Below, one piece after another: positions 21,328 through 30,554 of a stretch of 64,000 nucleotides of DNA. Origin of the DNA: an uncultured Acinetobacter sp. (GTDB lineage: Bacteria; Pseudomonadota; Gammaproteobacteria; Pseudomonadales; Moraxellaceae); assembly GCF_947493735.1 (NCBI RefSeq), contig NZ_CANLSL010000001.1, positions 62,001 through 126,000 of the forward strand, written 5' to 3'. Position 1 is the stretch's first letter. Each line of letters opens with the position of its first letter. Under the pieces are notes generated by a model. The model searched no databases, had not been told where the DNA came from, and saw only the letters and a list, made by a program, of their open reading frames with translations. The translations under genes were made by a program, and so were the position numbers.

Positions 21328-22545
21328 ATGATTACTGAAAGCCAAAAAGACCTCGTCAAAGCCACAGTTCCTGTTCTACGTGAAAGTGGTGTTGCACTCA
21401 CTTCATATTTTTATAATCGCATGCTCACCAACAATCCTGAGCTGAAAGAAACCTTCAATATGGGACATCAGCGCAGTGGCGCACAAGCGCAAGCCCTCGC
21501 AGGTGCAGTGCTTGCTTATGCGGAGAATATTGATGATCCATCTGTCCTTGCCCCAGTGATTGAGTTGATTGCGCACAAACATGTGAGCTTGAATATCCAA
21601 TCGCCTGACTATGCCATTGTTGGTGATAATCTATTGCATTCGATTAGTGAAGTCTTGAATATTTCTATGGATGATCCATTGATCGAAGCATGGGGTGTTG
21701 CGTACGGTCAGCTTGCCGATGTGTTTATCAATGCGGAAAAAGCCATTTATGAACAACATCAGCAAACCAAAGGTAGTTGGCTCGGTTGGAGAAGCTTTAA
21801 GATTGCGAAAAAAGTGCAAGAAAGCAGTGAAATTACCTCTTTTTATCTGAAGCCAAGTGATGATGGCGATCTACCACCACATCAGGCAGGGCAATATATT
21901 TCGGTACGTGTTTTGGTCGATGAGTTGGGCTTGAAGCAACCACGTCAGTACACTTTATCTGATAGTCCACAGCAGGATTATTTACGTATCTCTGTAAAAC
22001 GTGAAGATGAAAAAGGCGATCTCGCAGGTGGCTGGGTATCGAATACACTGCATGGTTTGGCTGAAGGCGCTGAAATCGAAGTGTCTGCTCCAACAGGTAA
22101 TTTCTTCTTATTTGATAAAGATCGTCCAAATGTGTTGATCAGTGGCGGAGTTGGTTTAACACCAATGATTTCTATGCTCAATCATTTGGCGAGCTTAGAT
22201 ATGCCTGAATCAGTATATTTCTACCATGCTTGTCGCAATGGTAAAGTGCATGCGATGAAGTCACATGTGCAAGAACTTAGTGCAAAATTTCCACAGCTTA
22301 CTCGAATAGTGGCTTATGAGTCTCCTGAAACACATGATCAACTTGGTCAGGACTATGACATAGCAGGTCGCTTAGATTTAAGTGCACTCTCTGATGATCA
22401 ATTGCCTAAAGATGCGGATTATTATCTTTGTGGTCCAATGCCGTTTATGGCTGAACAACATAAAGCGCTCGTAGCTCGTGGTATTCCTGCCGAGAATATC
22501 CATAGCGAAGCCTTTGGTACTGGTGGTGTAAAACTCAGTGCTTAA
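21328..22545 (+). CDS. hmp: Flavohemoprotein, nitric oxide dioxygenase
   Basis: The 405-residue protein has a globin domain (about 1-140, with the haem-pocket stretch IAHKHVSLNIQ), a FAD domain with RQYTLSD and an NAD domain with GGVGLTPMISML. Hmp uses NADH and O2 to convert NO to nitrate in the cytoplasm. E. coli Hmp is 396 residues. An NsrR operator lies upstream and nsrR lies downstream, so induction by NO through NsrR is a strong inference. Confidence 0.95.
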   Translation: MITESQKDLVKATVPVLRESGVALTSYFYNRMLTNNPELKETFNMGHQRSGAQAQALAGAVLAYAENIDDPSVLAPVIELIAHKHVSLNIQSPDYAIVGDNLLHSISEVLNISMDDPLIEAWGVAYGQLADVFINAEKAIYEQHQQTKGSWLGWRSFKIAKKVQESSEITSFYLKPSDDGDLPPHQAGQYISVRVLVDELGLKQPRQYTLSDSPQQDYLRISVKREDEKGDLAGGWVSNTLHGLAEGAEIEVSAPTGNFFLFDKDRPNVLISGGVGLTPMISMLNHLASLDMPESVYFYHACRNGKVHAMKSHVQELSAKFPQLTRIVAYESPETHDQLGQDYDIAGRLDLSALSDDQLPKDADYYLCGPMPFMAEQHKALVARGIPAENIHSEAFGTGGVKLSA

Positions 22546-22671
22546 CTGTATAGTCAAAGCACTTTAATCTTGCTACTTCGTTAACCTCGCTCGAGTACGA
22601 CTTGTACACCTTCACTTGGTTGCCTTGTATCAGGAGTGAGTACCTTCGACTAAGGTTTTTTTAAACCAATA

Positions 22672-22710
22672 GCAAAAGACGAGTCAATGCTATACTCGTC
22701 TTTTGCCTTT
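22672..22710 (+). terminator. Terminator between hmp and nsrR
   Basis: The 13-bp perfect stem GCAAAAGACGAGT / ACTCGTCTTTTGC (22672-22684 with 22694-22706) has a 9-base loop and is followed by CTTTTTG. It ends about 20 bases before the nsrR start, so nsrR either has a start point inside the hairpin or depends on read-through. Confidence 0.75.
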
Positions 22711-22729
22711 TTGAACTGCTCTGCTGTCT

Positions 22730-23185
22730 ATGCAACTGAATAAATTTAGTGATTATGGTCTACGCCTACTCATGTTCTTACTCAAACCGAGTGAAGAACT
22801 GGTCACTATTGCGCAAGCAGCAACAGCCCTCAAAATCTCCGAAAATCACTTGGTGAAAGTCACGCACTTTATGGTCAAACAAGGTTGGATTATCAGCACA
22901 CGTGGTAAGGGGGGCGGTATTCGACTTGCACCTAAAACTTACGAATTGCCGATTGGTGAGATCGTACGAACCTTAGAACATGACCAAAAAGCAGTGAATT
23001 GCCTAGTACCCGCTTGCGCTTTGCGCTTTAGCTGTGGGCTAAAACCCTTATTAGATCAAGCATTAGAGCAGTTCTACCAACATCTCAATGGTTTTCAACT
23101 TCGTGACGCACTGCATCAACCTGTACTCTATAGCCTAACCAAAGATGCGGATTTAGAAAAAATTGCCAATGTAACGATTCTCTAA
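22730..23185 (+). CDS. nsrR: NO-sensing transcriptional repressor NsrR (Rrf2 family)
   Basis: The 151-residue protein starts MQLNKFSDYGLRLLMFL and has the Rrf2 winged HTH (ISENHLVKVTHFMVKQGWI, wing RGKGGGIRL). Cys91, Cys96 and Cys102 sit at the same positions as the Fe-S cluster ligands of E. coli NsrR. NO damages the cluster and relieves repression. Its operator-like site lies upstream of the neighbouring hmp. Confidence 0.93.
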   Translation: MQLNKFSDYGLRLLMFLLKPSEELVTIAQAATALKISENHLVKVTHFMVKQGWIISTRGKGGGIRLAPKTYELPIGEIVRTLEHDQKAVNCLVPACALRFSCGLKPLLDQALEQFYQHLNGFQLRDALHQPVLYSLTKDADLEKIANVTIL

Positions 23186-23231
23186 ACTTTAAATTTCTCT
23201 GCATCAGCTAATGATTCCCACATGAAACTTA

Positions 23232-23265
23232 AAACCCACACTAACAATCAAGTTAGTGCGGGTTT
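23232..23265. terminator. Candidate bidirectional terminator between nsrR and the vWA gene
   Basis: The stem AAACCCACACTAAC / GTTAGTGCGGGTTT (13 of 14 paired) encloses AATCAA between the two convergent genes. T-runs are short on both strands. Confidence 0.55.
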
Positions 23266-23297
23266 ACTAAATGCCTTTCAGAGCATTCTTTTGCAAC

Positions 23298-24962
23298 TTA
23301 TTGCTGCAAATAGTCATAACTCACATCAACTTTTTGATTCGCTGTTGGAAGCGCATCGCCGTAGAACACAACTGTTGCGCCATCTACACTGTAGACCAAA
23401 TCAAATCCATTTTGATGCGCAGTATCACGAGCAACTTCTTTGCCAGCAACTTTGACTTGAAGAGTTGATGGAATTGGCACTTGCTTTAAGGCAAATTGAC
23501 TCGCCAAAGCTGATGCCGCTTTTATAATTTCATCAAACACGACCGTCCAACTTGAGGCATCAGCACATATTGAGGCTGAGCTTCCACCTGTAAGTTTTGC
23601 AATTTCTTTAAAGTGCCCACCACCAACAGCCGAACCACCCTCTCCACTACAATTCTCGCTTGGCGTCGAATAGTAATTATTTGCTGGGTCACTGAAAGTA
23701 TTTCGCACATAATTCCCTGTTCCTGAGATTGCAAAATATGTGTTTCCTGTGCCGAGGAAAAAGTTTTTATAGTCCGTGAAATCACGTGCCGTATAATCAC
23801 TAGAAATATAAATATTTTCATCGGCAGTTTCATTTTCTGGCTCATCTGACACCATAACGATCAAATTTTTTGCATTTGGACGATCAAATCCAGTTAAATC
23901 TACTTCACGAGCACAGTAGAAACCTGTTTCATCACTCGAATCACTCGTGCCAGGGCTAGCTAGCGTAGCCCATTCTGTAACGGCGTTTGGCGTATTTTTA
24001 TCAATATATCTCGAAGCACCATCTGCAAGTGCTCGCAATTGCGTACACTCATCTGAATCCTGTGTATTTACAGCTAAACGATAATCTACGCCAGCCTGAT
24101 TCAATGTTGTAAAGAACTGACTTGCACCATCCGCCAAATTTGCTTGCTCTTCGCCCATTGATCCTGAAGAATCAATATTCCACAGAATATCTACAGCATT
24201 CGAACCTTGCGCGTTCTGAGTAAATTTTTCCGTTGCCGATTTCACACTCAGCGCTACATTGCTAGTTAAAGCACTTGCCAAGTTTAAGTCACCATAAACT
24301 TTATTGACTGCAGTAGCATCTTTTGCGGCATAAGTATTGGCCCATATAAAGCCTGTATCTCCAACGACCCAAAATGAAAGATTTAGACGAAGCTTATTCT
24401 CTTCAAGGGTAACCTTTGCAGGCGTAGAAACACTTGAACCTCCATTGAGAAATGCAAGCAACAGATCACGCACCTTTGTCACATTTTCTGCACTTGCAAA
24501 ATCAATATCCAATGTAACATTTGACACTTGGCCTTGAGTATTCGTAGAAACTCGGTTCACTAGTACATTCACCGTTGCATTATTTTCTTGCAGAAGGTTA
24601 ATGAAGTCAGCGAGATTTTTTGAAGCAAACTGGTTCAAATCTTGCGTTTCACCCCCTGCTTCCAAAGCAAAACCAACCGCATTCACCGCTTTATCATCAA
24701 GTAGTAGAACTCCTTTCCCCGACTTCAATTGGGTTTCAGAAAAATTTGCACTTTCAACATTACCAAATACTGCAATATTGGCATCCTCGCTGACCAAAGT
24801 TGCCTCAGACTGAACCGTATTATCCTCAGGCTCCGAAGGTGTGGTTGGTGTTGGATTCGTATCATCCTTATCTGAGTCACTTCCACATCCTGTTAATAAG
24901 ATGGACGTACTCACAAATAATGCTAATAAGGTTTTATTAAAAATTATCGTCTTGCTCCTCAT
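23298..24962 (-). CDS. vWA-domain lipoprotein
   Basis: The 554-residue protein has a lipoprotein signal ending LLTGC (Cys26), then a Thr/Pro/Asp-rich linker (about 30-55). A domain of unknown type covers about 55-250. A von Willebrand A domain starts at DILWNIDSSGSMG, where DSSGS (264-268) is the metal-dependent adhesion motif. Several cysteines in the vWA part (DECTQ, FYCARE, SENCSG, SICAD) suggest disulfides and an extracytoplasmic location. The family resembles vWA lipoproteins of unknown function in other Acinetobacter. The start ATG is at 24962, and the 24963-25290 region upstream is AT-rich. Confidence 0.75.
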   Translation of the reverse strand: MRSKTIIFNKTLLALFVSTSILLTGCGSDSDKDDTNPTPTTPSEPEDNTVQSEATLVSEDANIAVFGNVESANFSETQLKSGKGVLLLDDKAVNAVGFALEAGGETQDLNQFASKNLADFINLLQENNATVNVLVNRVSTNTQGQVSNVTLDIDFASAENVTKVRDLLLAFLNGGSSVSTPAKVTLEENKLRLNLSFWVVGDTGFIWANTYAAKDATAVNKVYGDLNLASALTSNVALSVKSATEKFTQNAQGSNAVDILWNIDSSGSMGEEQANLADGASQFFTTLNQAGVDYRLAVNTQDSDECTQLRALADGASRYIDKNTPNAVTEWATLASPGTSDSSDETGFYCAREVDLTGFDRPNAKNLIVMVSDEPENETADENIYISSDYTARDFTDYKNFFLGTGNTYFAISGTGNYVRNTFSDPANNYYSTPSENCSGEGGSAVGGGHFKEIAKLTGGSSASICADASSWTVVFDEIIKAASALASQFALKQVPIPSTLQVKVAGKEVARDTAHQNGFDLVYSVDGATVVFYGDALPTANQKVDVSYDYLQQ

Positions 24963-25290
24963 TTTTAGAAATTCATCATTTTTTTAAAATATTCTCTTGG
25001 CAACTCATGATATAAACAAAAAAATAACATAAAAATCGGTCACTTTTTCTAAATTAGAGCCTTATATGCCAATTAAAGAATATATTATATAAAGACAAAA
25101 TTAAAGAAAGATGTAAAACATCACCTATTTGGGTGATTATGAATTTCAAAAGCCATTAAATATGAAACAAATTATTTAAACACCGAGTTTACTTTTATCA
25201 CTTCTGAAACATGACTCAATAAGAATGATCTACAAAAAAACCACCAAGCATGGCACTTGATGGGATTTTATTTTTTTAAAATTATGATTA
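24963..25290. other. AT-rich intergenic region
   Basis: No coding pattern is visible. A small hairpin ATCACC / GGGTGAT lies at about 25121-25139. The stretch presumably carries the promoter of the vWA lipoprotein gene. Confidence 0.4.
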
Positions 25291-25556
25291 GGGTCTGTTG
25301 ACATTTCACAGATGCTTGCGACAACGGATGTTTTTTAGGCGATACTAGGAATGAATGAAGAAATTTAGTCATTCTAAATGATTCATTCATAACAACGTAG
25401 CGTCAAAAAACATCCTTGTCCAGAAGGGTTATGGCTAAAATTGCCATAAACTTCGTTATGAAACTTGACAAGGGAGTGACCATTCTCTGCGTTTCATGCC
25501 TCGTTTATGTGATTTTAGCCTATAACGCAATGCATGGTTGAAATGTCAACAGACCC
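25291..25556. mobile_element. MITE-like element with perfect terminal inverted repeats
   Basis: The 266-bp element begins GGGTCTGTTGACATTTC and ends with its exact reverse complement, GAAATGTCAACAGACCC. An imperfect continuation follows inward (ATGCTTGCG against ATGCATTGCG). A TA dinucleotide flanks both ends, consistent with a TA target duplication. It encodes no transposase. Inside, a long imperfect inverted repeat (GGATGTTTTTT at 25319-25329 against AAAAAACATCC around 25405-25415) and a hairpin TTATGGC / GCCATAA would fold strongly. It is presumably mobilised by an IS with the same ends; which IS is not known to me. Confidence 0.75.
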
Positions 25557-25596
25557 TAATTAAACAATTTTAATACTGCCAAAAGATACGTTGTAG

Positions 25597-25764
<168 letters not shown>

Positions 25765-25801
25765 TTATAATACCCATCAAGCAACGACACAATGAATTGA
25801 A

Positions 25802-26653
25802 ATGCATCGCTATCAAAAATCCAAAGACACCAAAGCCAAACTCGCGCCAAAGCATAAAATCAGCTATGCCAAAAAGACTGACGATGCCACCAGTGCATAT
25901 TCATCACAGGCGCTGAACTGGCTACGTCAGGCAGAATTTTTGATGAGTGCACCAAAGCTTGATTTATGTGTCGAAGATACAGGCTATGAGATTGCTTTTG
26001 CAGGACGTTCGAATGCAGGAAAATCGAGTGCAATCAATACGCTGACCAATCAAAAGCAACTGGCTCGTGCATCGAAACGACCGGGTCGCACGCAGATGAT
26101 CAACTTTTTTACACTGGGTAATCCTGAGCAACGTCTAGTCGATTTACCGGGTTATGGCTATGCTGCTGTTCCTGAAGAAATGAAGAAAGTTTGGCAAAAA
26201 GAACTGGAAAACTACCTGATTCATCGGGAGAGTTTACAAGGTTTGGTCTTACTGATGGATATTCGTCATCCTCTACAACACTTTGATCGTATGATGCTGG
26301 AATGGGCGCACGCACGAAACTTGTTTGTACATATCTTGCTGACTAAAGCGGACAAATTGAATCGTGGTCCTGCCAATAAAGCTTTGCTTGAAGTCAAAAA
26401 AGACCTGAATCAGTTAAAACTCAAATTTTCTATTCAACTGTTCTCATCACTTGATCGTCAAGGTTTGGATGAACTTGCTATGGTCATGGCAGGTCGCTTA
26501 AATTTCACACTTGCACAATCTGATGAATCAAATAACGACACTGAAAACGACACTACACCAGAGAGTATTCAAGAGCTTGATCTGCTTGAAGGTATTGACC
26601 TTGATGCCATTCCGATCTTAGGAGAAATGGATAGCGATCATACTGAGAAATAA
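25802..26653 (+). CDS. engB: Ribosome biogenesis GTPase EngB (YihA/YsxC)
   Basis: The 283-residue protein has the GTPase motifs G1 GRSNAGKSS (68-76), G2 around [10 protein letters not shown]3 DLPGYGYA and G4 TKADKLN. It acts late in 50S assembly. Compared with E. coli YihA (about 210 residues) it carries a basic N-terminal extension of about 45 residues and an acidic C-terminal tail, features I recall from Acinetobacter orthologues. An internal ATG at residue 48 would give a shorter protein, but the extension looks conserved. Confidence 0.92.
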   Translation: MHRYQKSKDTKAKLAPKHKISYAKKTDDATSAYSSQALNWLRQAEFLMSAPKLDLCVEDTGYEIAFAGRSNAGKSSAINTLTNQKQLARASKRPGRTQMINFFTLGNPEQRLVDLPGYGYAAVPEEMKKVWQKELENYLIHRESLQGLVLLMDIRHPLQHFDRMMLEWAHARNLFVHILLTKADKLNRGPANKALLEVKKDLNQLKLKFSIQLFSSLDRQGLDELAMVMAGRLNFTLAQSDESNNDTENDTTPESIQELDLLEGIDLDAIPILGEMDSDHTEK

Positions 26654-26782
26654 GCCGTTTTTTTATCAAAATAATCGTCCCAAAATGACATGCTTTGACC
26701 TCAATTCCTTTGCGCAAATAGTATCGTTGAGCTTAAATAAAACCAATGATACATAGCTATCGGTGTATCAAGGTTCATCATC

Positions 26783-27750
26783 ATGTCATTACTTTCAATT
26801 TTTAAGCATAAAAAAGTCCTTTCTTGGATTGCTTGCCAAATCAAACCTCGCAAAGTGAAATTTGATTGGCAAGAAACGCCTGTGGATTGGATTCCGAATG
26901 AGCCTTTTTCAAGCTATTTTTTGTCAACGAAATCAATATGATTTTGCCTGCGGGTGAGTTTTGGTTTTGCCGTTTGTACAACAAATTATTACATCAAATC
27001 GACGATCCAAAGCTCAAGTAAGATGTGCAAGCCTTTATCCGTCAGGAAGCAATGCACGCCAAAGCGCACAGCTCTGCCAATGGTGAATATCTCAGCGCGC
27101 GGAATATTTATCCTGCACGTAATCTTGAAGTGGTGAATCTGCTATTTAACAAATTACTCGCAGATAAGCCACTTGGTATCGCCGTACCCAAAGCACTTGA
27201 AAAACAATGGGATTAATTCCGACTTGGTATCATCGCTACAATTGAACATATGACCTGTGTTCTCGGAAAATATGCTTTGGAAATTAACTATTGGGAAATG
27301 CTCGGTGCTGATCCTGAAATGGTCGACTTGGTCAAATGGCATGGCGCAGAAGAAGTCGAACATCGTACCGTCGCATTTGACCTATACCGTCATCTCGGTG
27401 GTGGCTATATTGCACGTTATTATTTGAGTATTGCGGTGATCGTCGGGGTTCTCGGTTTATGGGTCGATGGTGCAGCCAATATTATGAAGCAAGACCCTCG
27501 TTTTGCTCATAAAAAACCACATCTGCTCAAACCGTGGATTTGGTTAGAATGGTACAAAACAGCTCGACGCACAAAGAATAAACTCATGCCAAATCCAATT
27601 TGGCTGGTTGCACAGCAGATTGATTATCTCATGCCGTGGTACAACCCACTGCATGAAGCGAATACTGACGATGCGATTCGCTATCTTGACCAATCTCCTG
27701 CGGCAAAACGTGCCGAGCTGACAGGAACGCATGCTGCACTCCGTGCTTGA
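26783..27750 (+). pseudogene. Metal-dependent hydrolase of the PF10118 family, broken
   Basis: The region reads as one PF10118-type protein (about 320 codons) with three lesions. A frameshift at the T-run 26917-26922 separates the N-terminal part MSLLSIFKHKKVLSWIACQI from the rest. In-frame TAA codons follow at 27019-27021 and 27214-27216. Family hallmarks remain, including IRQEAMHAKAHSSANGEY and VKWHGAEEVEHRTVAFDLY, which supply the metal-binding His and Glu residues. The function of the family is not established. The last open piece (27250-27750, 166 codons) is unlikely to be translated usefully. Confidence 0.85.
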
Positions 27751-27807
27751 CTTGCAATCAACTTAAAAGAGATGATGCTCAGTAAATACAAGGAATTAAC
27801 ACTGTAA

Positions 27808-29082
27808 TCAGTGGACTGCGTTTTTTGTCTCTATCAAATCTGTATCATCAACATGCCGTTGCACCACTGCACTCACCATCATATCGCCCTGTACATTCAC
27901 CGCTGTACGCACCGTATCGAGCAAACGATCAATTGGTAAAAGTATGGCAATCGCTTCGGCAGGCAATCCTACAGATTGCAAGACCATGATCATCGTGACC
28001 ATCCCTGCACTCGGAATCCCTGGCGCACCAAGTGAAGCAAGCATTGCGGTTAAACAGACAATAATCTGCTGAGTCAAACTGAGCTCAAGTCCCATCAGAT
28101 TGGCAATAAACAATGCTGCGGCGGCTTCATACAATGCCGTACCATCCATATTGAGCTGTGCACCAAGCGGAATCACAAAACCTGAAACTTGCGGACTCAC
28201 GCCTAGCTCCTGTGCGCAGCGCATAGATAAAGGCATAGTCGCCGAGCTTGAACTGGTGGCAAATGCCGTGACTAATGCAGGACGAGCGACTTTAAAAAAT
28301 TGCCAAGGCGAAATCCGCCCAAATAGCCACAGCAACAGCGGTAACACCACCAAGCCATGAAAAATCGTCGTCCCTGTCACCACTATCGCAAACTTCGCCA
28401 AACTGCCAAGCACTTCAAAATCAGAAGTCGCCACAAGCTTTGCTAGTAATGCAAAAATACCAATTGGCGCAATGTACATCACCCATTGCACCAACTTCAT
28501 CATCATCTCAAAGCCTTGCTGAAAAAACTGCTGCGCCGTGTCAAACTGCCCACGCCCTGCGACAATCACTGCACCAACTAATAAAGCAAAAATCACCACG
28601 GACAGCACATTACCATCACTAAATGCTTTGAACGGATTGATCAACGTGTTTTGGATAAAATTGCTAAAAAATGCCGATGGGCTCAGCGTATCTGGCGCTT
28701 GATAATTCGCCATCTGATCTTGGAACAGCGCAATGTCTAGCCCTTTACCTGTATCAAAAATATGTGCGCAAGCTAAACCTAAAATTAGTGCCGCCGTCGT
28801 CGTGGTCATAAAACATAATAATGTAATTTTCCAAACACGACCAAAGCGCCCAATAGCTTGAAGATTTGCCACGCCAACCACGATGGAACAAAAAATCAGT
28901 GGAATCAATAGCATCTTGAGCAAGCCAATAAAAACGCCACTCAACAAACCAAGAATATATAAACTGCTACTCTGCCATGTTGTCACTTCAACATGTGTAG
29001 GATCACCAAGCGACAAGAGCCAACCGAATGCCAAGCCCAAAATGGCGGCAATAAAAATCTGCGTATTGAGTGATTTCCACAT
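27808..29082 (-). CDS. Dicarboxylate/amino acid:cation symporter (DAACS family)
   Basis: The 424-residue inner-membrane protein has about eight transmembrane segments plus re-entrant hairpins. The family signatures are present: TSSSSATMPLSM (hairpin 1), LGAQLNMDGTALYEA (segment 7) and GAPGIPSAGMV (hairpin 2). These bind substrate and cations in GltP and DctA relatives. Whether it takes glutamate, aspartate or C4-dicarboxylates cannot be told from sequence. It stands alone, convergent with the broken hydrolase gene. Confidence 0.88.
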   Translation of the reverse strand: MWKSLNTQIFIAAILGLAFGWLLSLGDPTHVEVTTWQSSSLYILGLLSGVFIGLLKMLLIPLIFCSIVVGVANLQAIGRFGRVWKITLLCFMTTTTAALILGLACAHIFDTGKGLDIALFQDQMANYQAPDTLSPSAFFSNFIQNTLINPFKAFSDGNVLSVVIFALLVGAVIVAGRGQFDTAQQFFQQGFEMMMKLVQWVMYIAPIGIFALLAKLVATSDFEVLGSLAKFAIVVTGTTIFHGLVVLPLLLWLFGRISPWQFFKVARPALVTAFATSSSSATMPLSMRCAQELGVSPQVSGFVIPLGAQLNMDGTALYEAAAALFIANLMGLELSLTQQIIVCLTAMLASLGAPGIPSAGMVTMIMVLQSVGLPAEAIAILLPIDRLLDTVRTAVNVQGDMMVSAVVQRHVDDTDLIETKNAVH

Positions 29083-29229
29083 AGCGAATTATCTATTTTT
29101 CAATTAACTACACATTAGCATAAAATACAAGGCAGAAAAAAACTCGACACGATGTCGTGTTCTTTTAGCGAGTTTGTTTTTAAAGTGAGTTGTTAAAATG
29201 ATTTTTTAAGGGTTGATACCTTTACCCTT

Positions 29230-30111
29230 TCAAGCTCGACTCAAGTCTATTTCTCTGAGCCGATTTAAACCTTCTTGAATAGTACTACAGACCAATTGTC
29301 CATCTTGCCACATCCGACCAAAATTCAGACCACGAGAGGCTGCAGTCTGTGTTGCTTCCATATCATAGAGCAACCACTCATCTACTCGAAATGGCTTATG
29401 AAAATACATCGCATGATCTATACTTGCCGACTGCAGGCTTGGTGAAATCCAAGACAAACCGTGTGGACGCAACGCTGTGCTTAATAAGGTGAAATCCGAG
29501 CAAAATGCTGCAATTGCTTGATGCAAAGCGATCGTGTCATGCTCGCCATCAATCTTATCCCAAGTACGTAGGTAATGCGCTTGAGATGGTGCTTCTGGTT
29601 GTGGATCAAAGGGATTGCTTGGATTGATCGGTGCAATCTCAATATGACGACGACGTTGGAATGCAGCACGCAAATTTTCAGGAACAAACTTGATCAATGA
29701 ACCTTTGAGTTGTTCTTCATTGGGAATGTCTTTTGCTGCTGGATAGTCTGGTGCATCCATTTGGTATTCCAAGCCTTCTTCAGGCTCAGCAAACGATACC
29801 ATCGCTTGAAAAATCACTCGACCATGTTGAATGGCTTTCACACTGCGACTGGAAAAACTTTTACCATCACGCAGTTTATCCACCTCATAGACGATCGGTG
29901 CATTAATATCACCACCAAACAAGAAGTAGGCATGTAGCGAATGCGCAGGACGATTCTCCACGGTATAAGATGCCGCCATCAATGCCTGACCAAGTACCTG
30001 TCCACCAAAGACACGCTTGCCCACAAGATTGCGACTTTGCCCACGATATAGTCCATCTTCTATACGTTCTAAGGTCAGAAGATCAATTAATTCTTTAGTG
30101 AGTGAAGTCAT
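29230..30111 (-). CDS. tesB: Acyl-CoA thioesterase II
   Basis: The 293-residue protein has the double hot-dog structure of TesB, with LYRGQSRNLVGKRVFGGQVLGQAL near the N-terminus and the C-terminal SIDHAMYFHKPFRVDEWLLYD segment. TesB hydrolyses medium- to long-chain acyl-CoA to free fatty acid in the cytoplasm; E. coli TesB is 286 residues. It is divergent from plsB across 443 bases that contain an 18-bp palindrome. Confidence 0.9.
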   Translation of the reverse strand: MTSLTKELIDLLTLERIEDGLYRGQSRNLVGKRVFGGQVLGQALMAASYTVENRPAHSLHAYFLFGGDINAPIVYEVDKLRDGKSFSSRSVKAIQHGRVIFQAMVSFAEPEEGLEYQMDAPDYPAAKDIPNEEQLKGSLIKFVPENLRAAFQRRRHIEIAPINPSNPFDPQPEAPSQAHYLRTWDKIDGEHDTIALHQAIAAFCSDFTLLSTALRPHGLSWISPSLQSASIDHAMYFHKPFRVDEWLLYDMEATQTAASRGLNFGRMWQDGQLVCSTIQEGLNRLREIDLSRA

Positions 30112-30554
30112 AGCGCACCTGTTCTGCTTTCTTTATGTTGCATTAAATAAAAATAGGAAATAGCTGTTGTCAACATCATTGTGCCATATTTGAATTATTC
30201 AACCTATAGGCACGATGACTTAATTCGCACTTGATAAACATTTATCAAATTAAGATAAAAATATCATATGAAAATCATTTTTCTATCAATAAAAACTACG
30301 AAGTCATCATTTATTGCCCTACTTGGATAATTTAGCAGATGCAAATACGCACCTTTCTTTCACAAAATACCGAACTACATTTCAGTAGATTGATGCTAAT
30401 CTTTTCAATGATATGCCTAGCTCAAGAGAAACTTGTAACAAAGTAAGGTGATTAAACACTTCTGTGCAAAGTTGGCATAAAATACCATTCTTTTTTAAGC
30501 CAATCTCTGCAAAATAGCCGATATTTGCATTTGACCAACCACAGGAGTCCTCGA
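30112..30554. other. tesB-plsB divergent intergenic region
   Basis: This AT-rich stretch has no coding pattern. It contains a perfect palindrome TTGATAAA-CA-TTTATCAA at 30231-30248, roughly 120 bases before the tesB start and 305 before plsB, which could be an operator. A second notable element was not seen. Confidence 0.45.
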
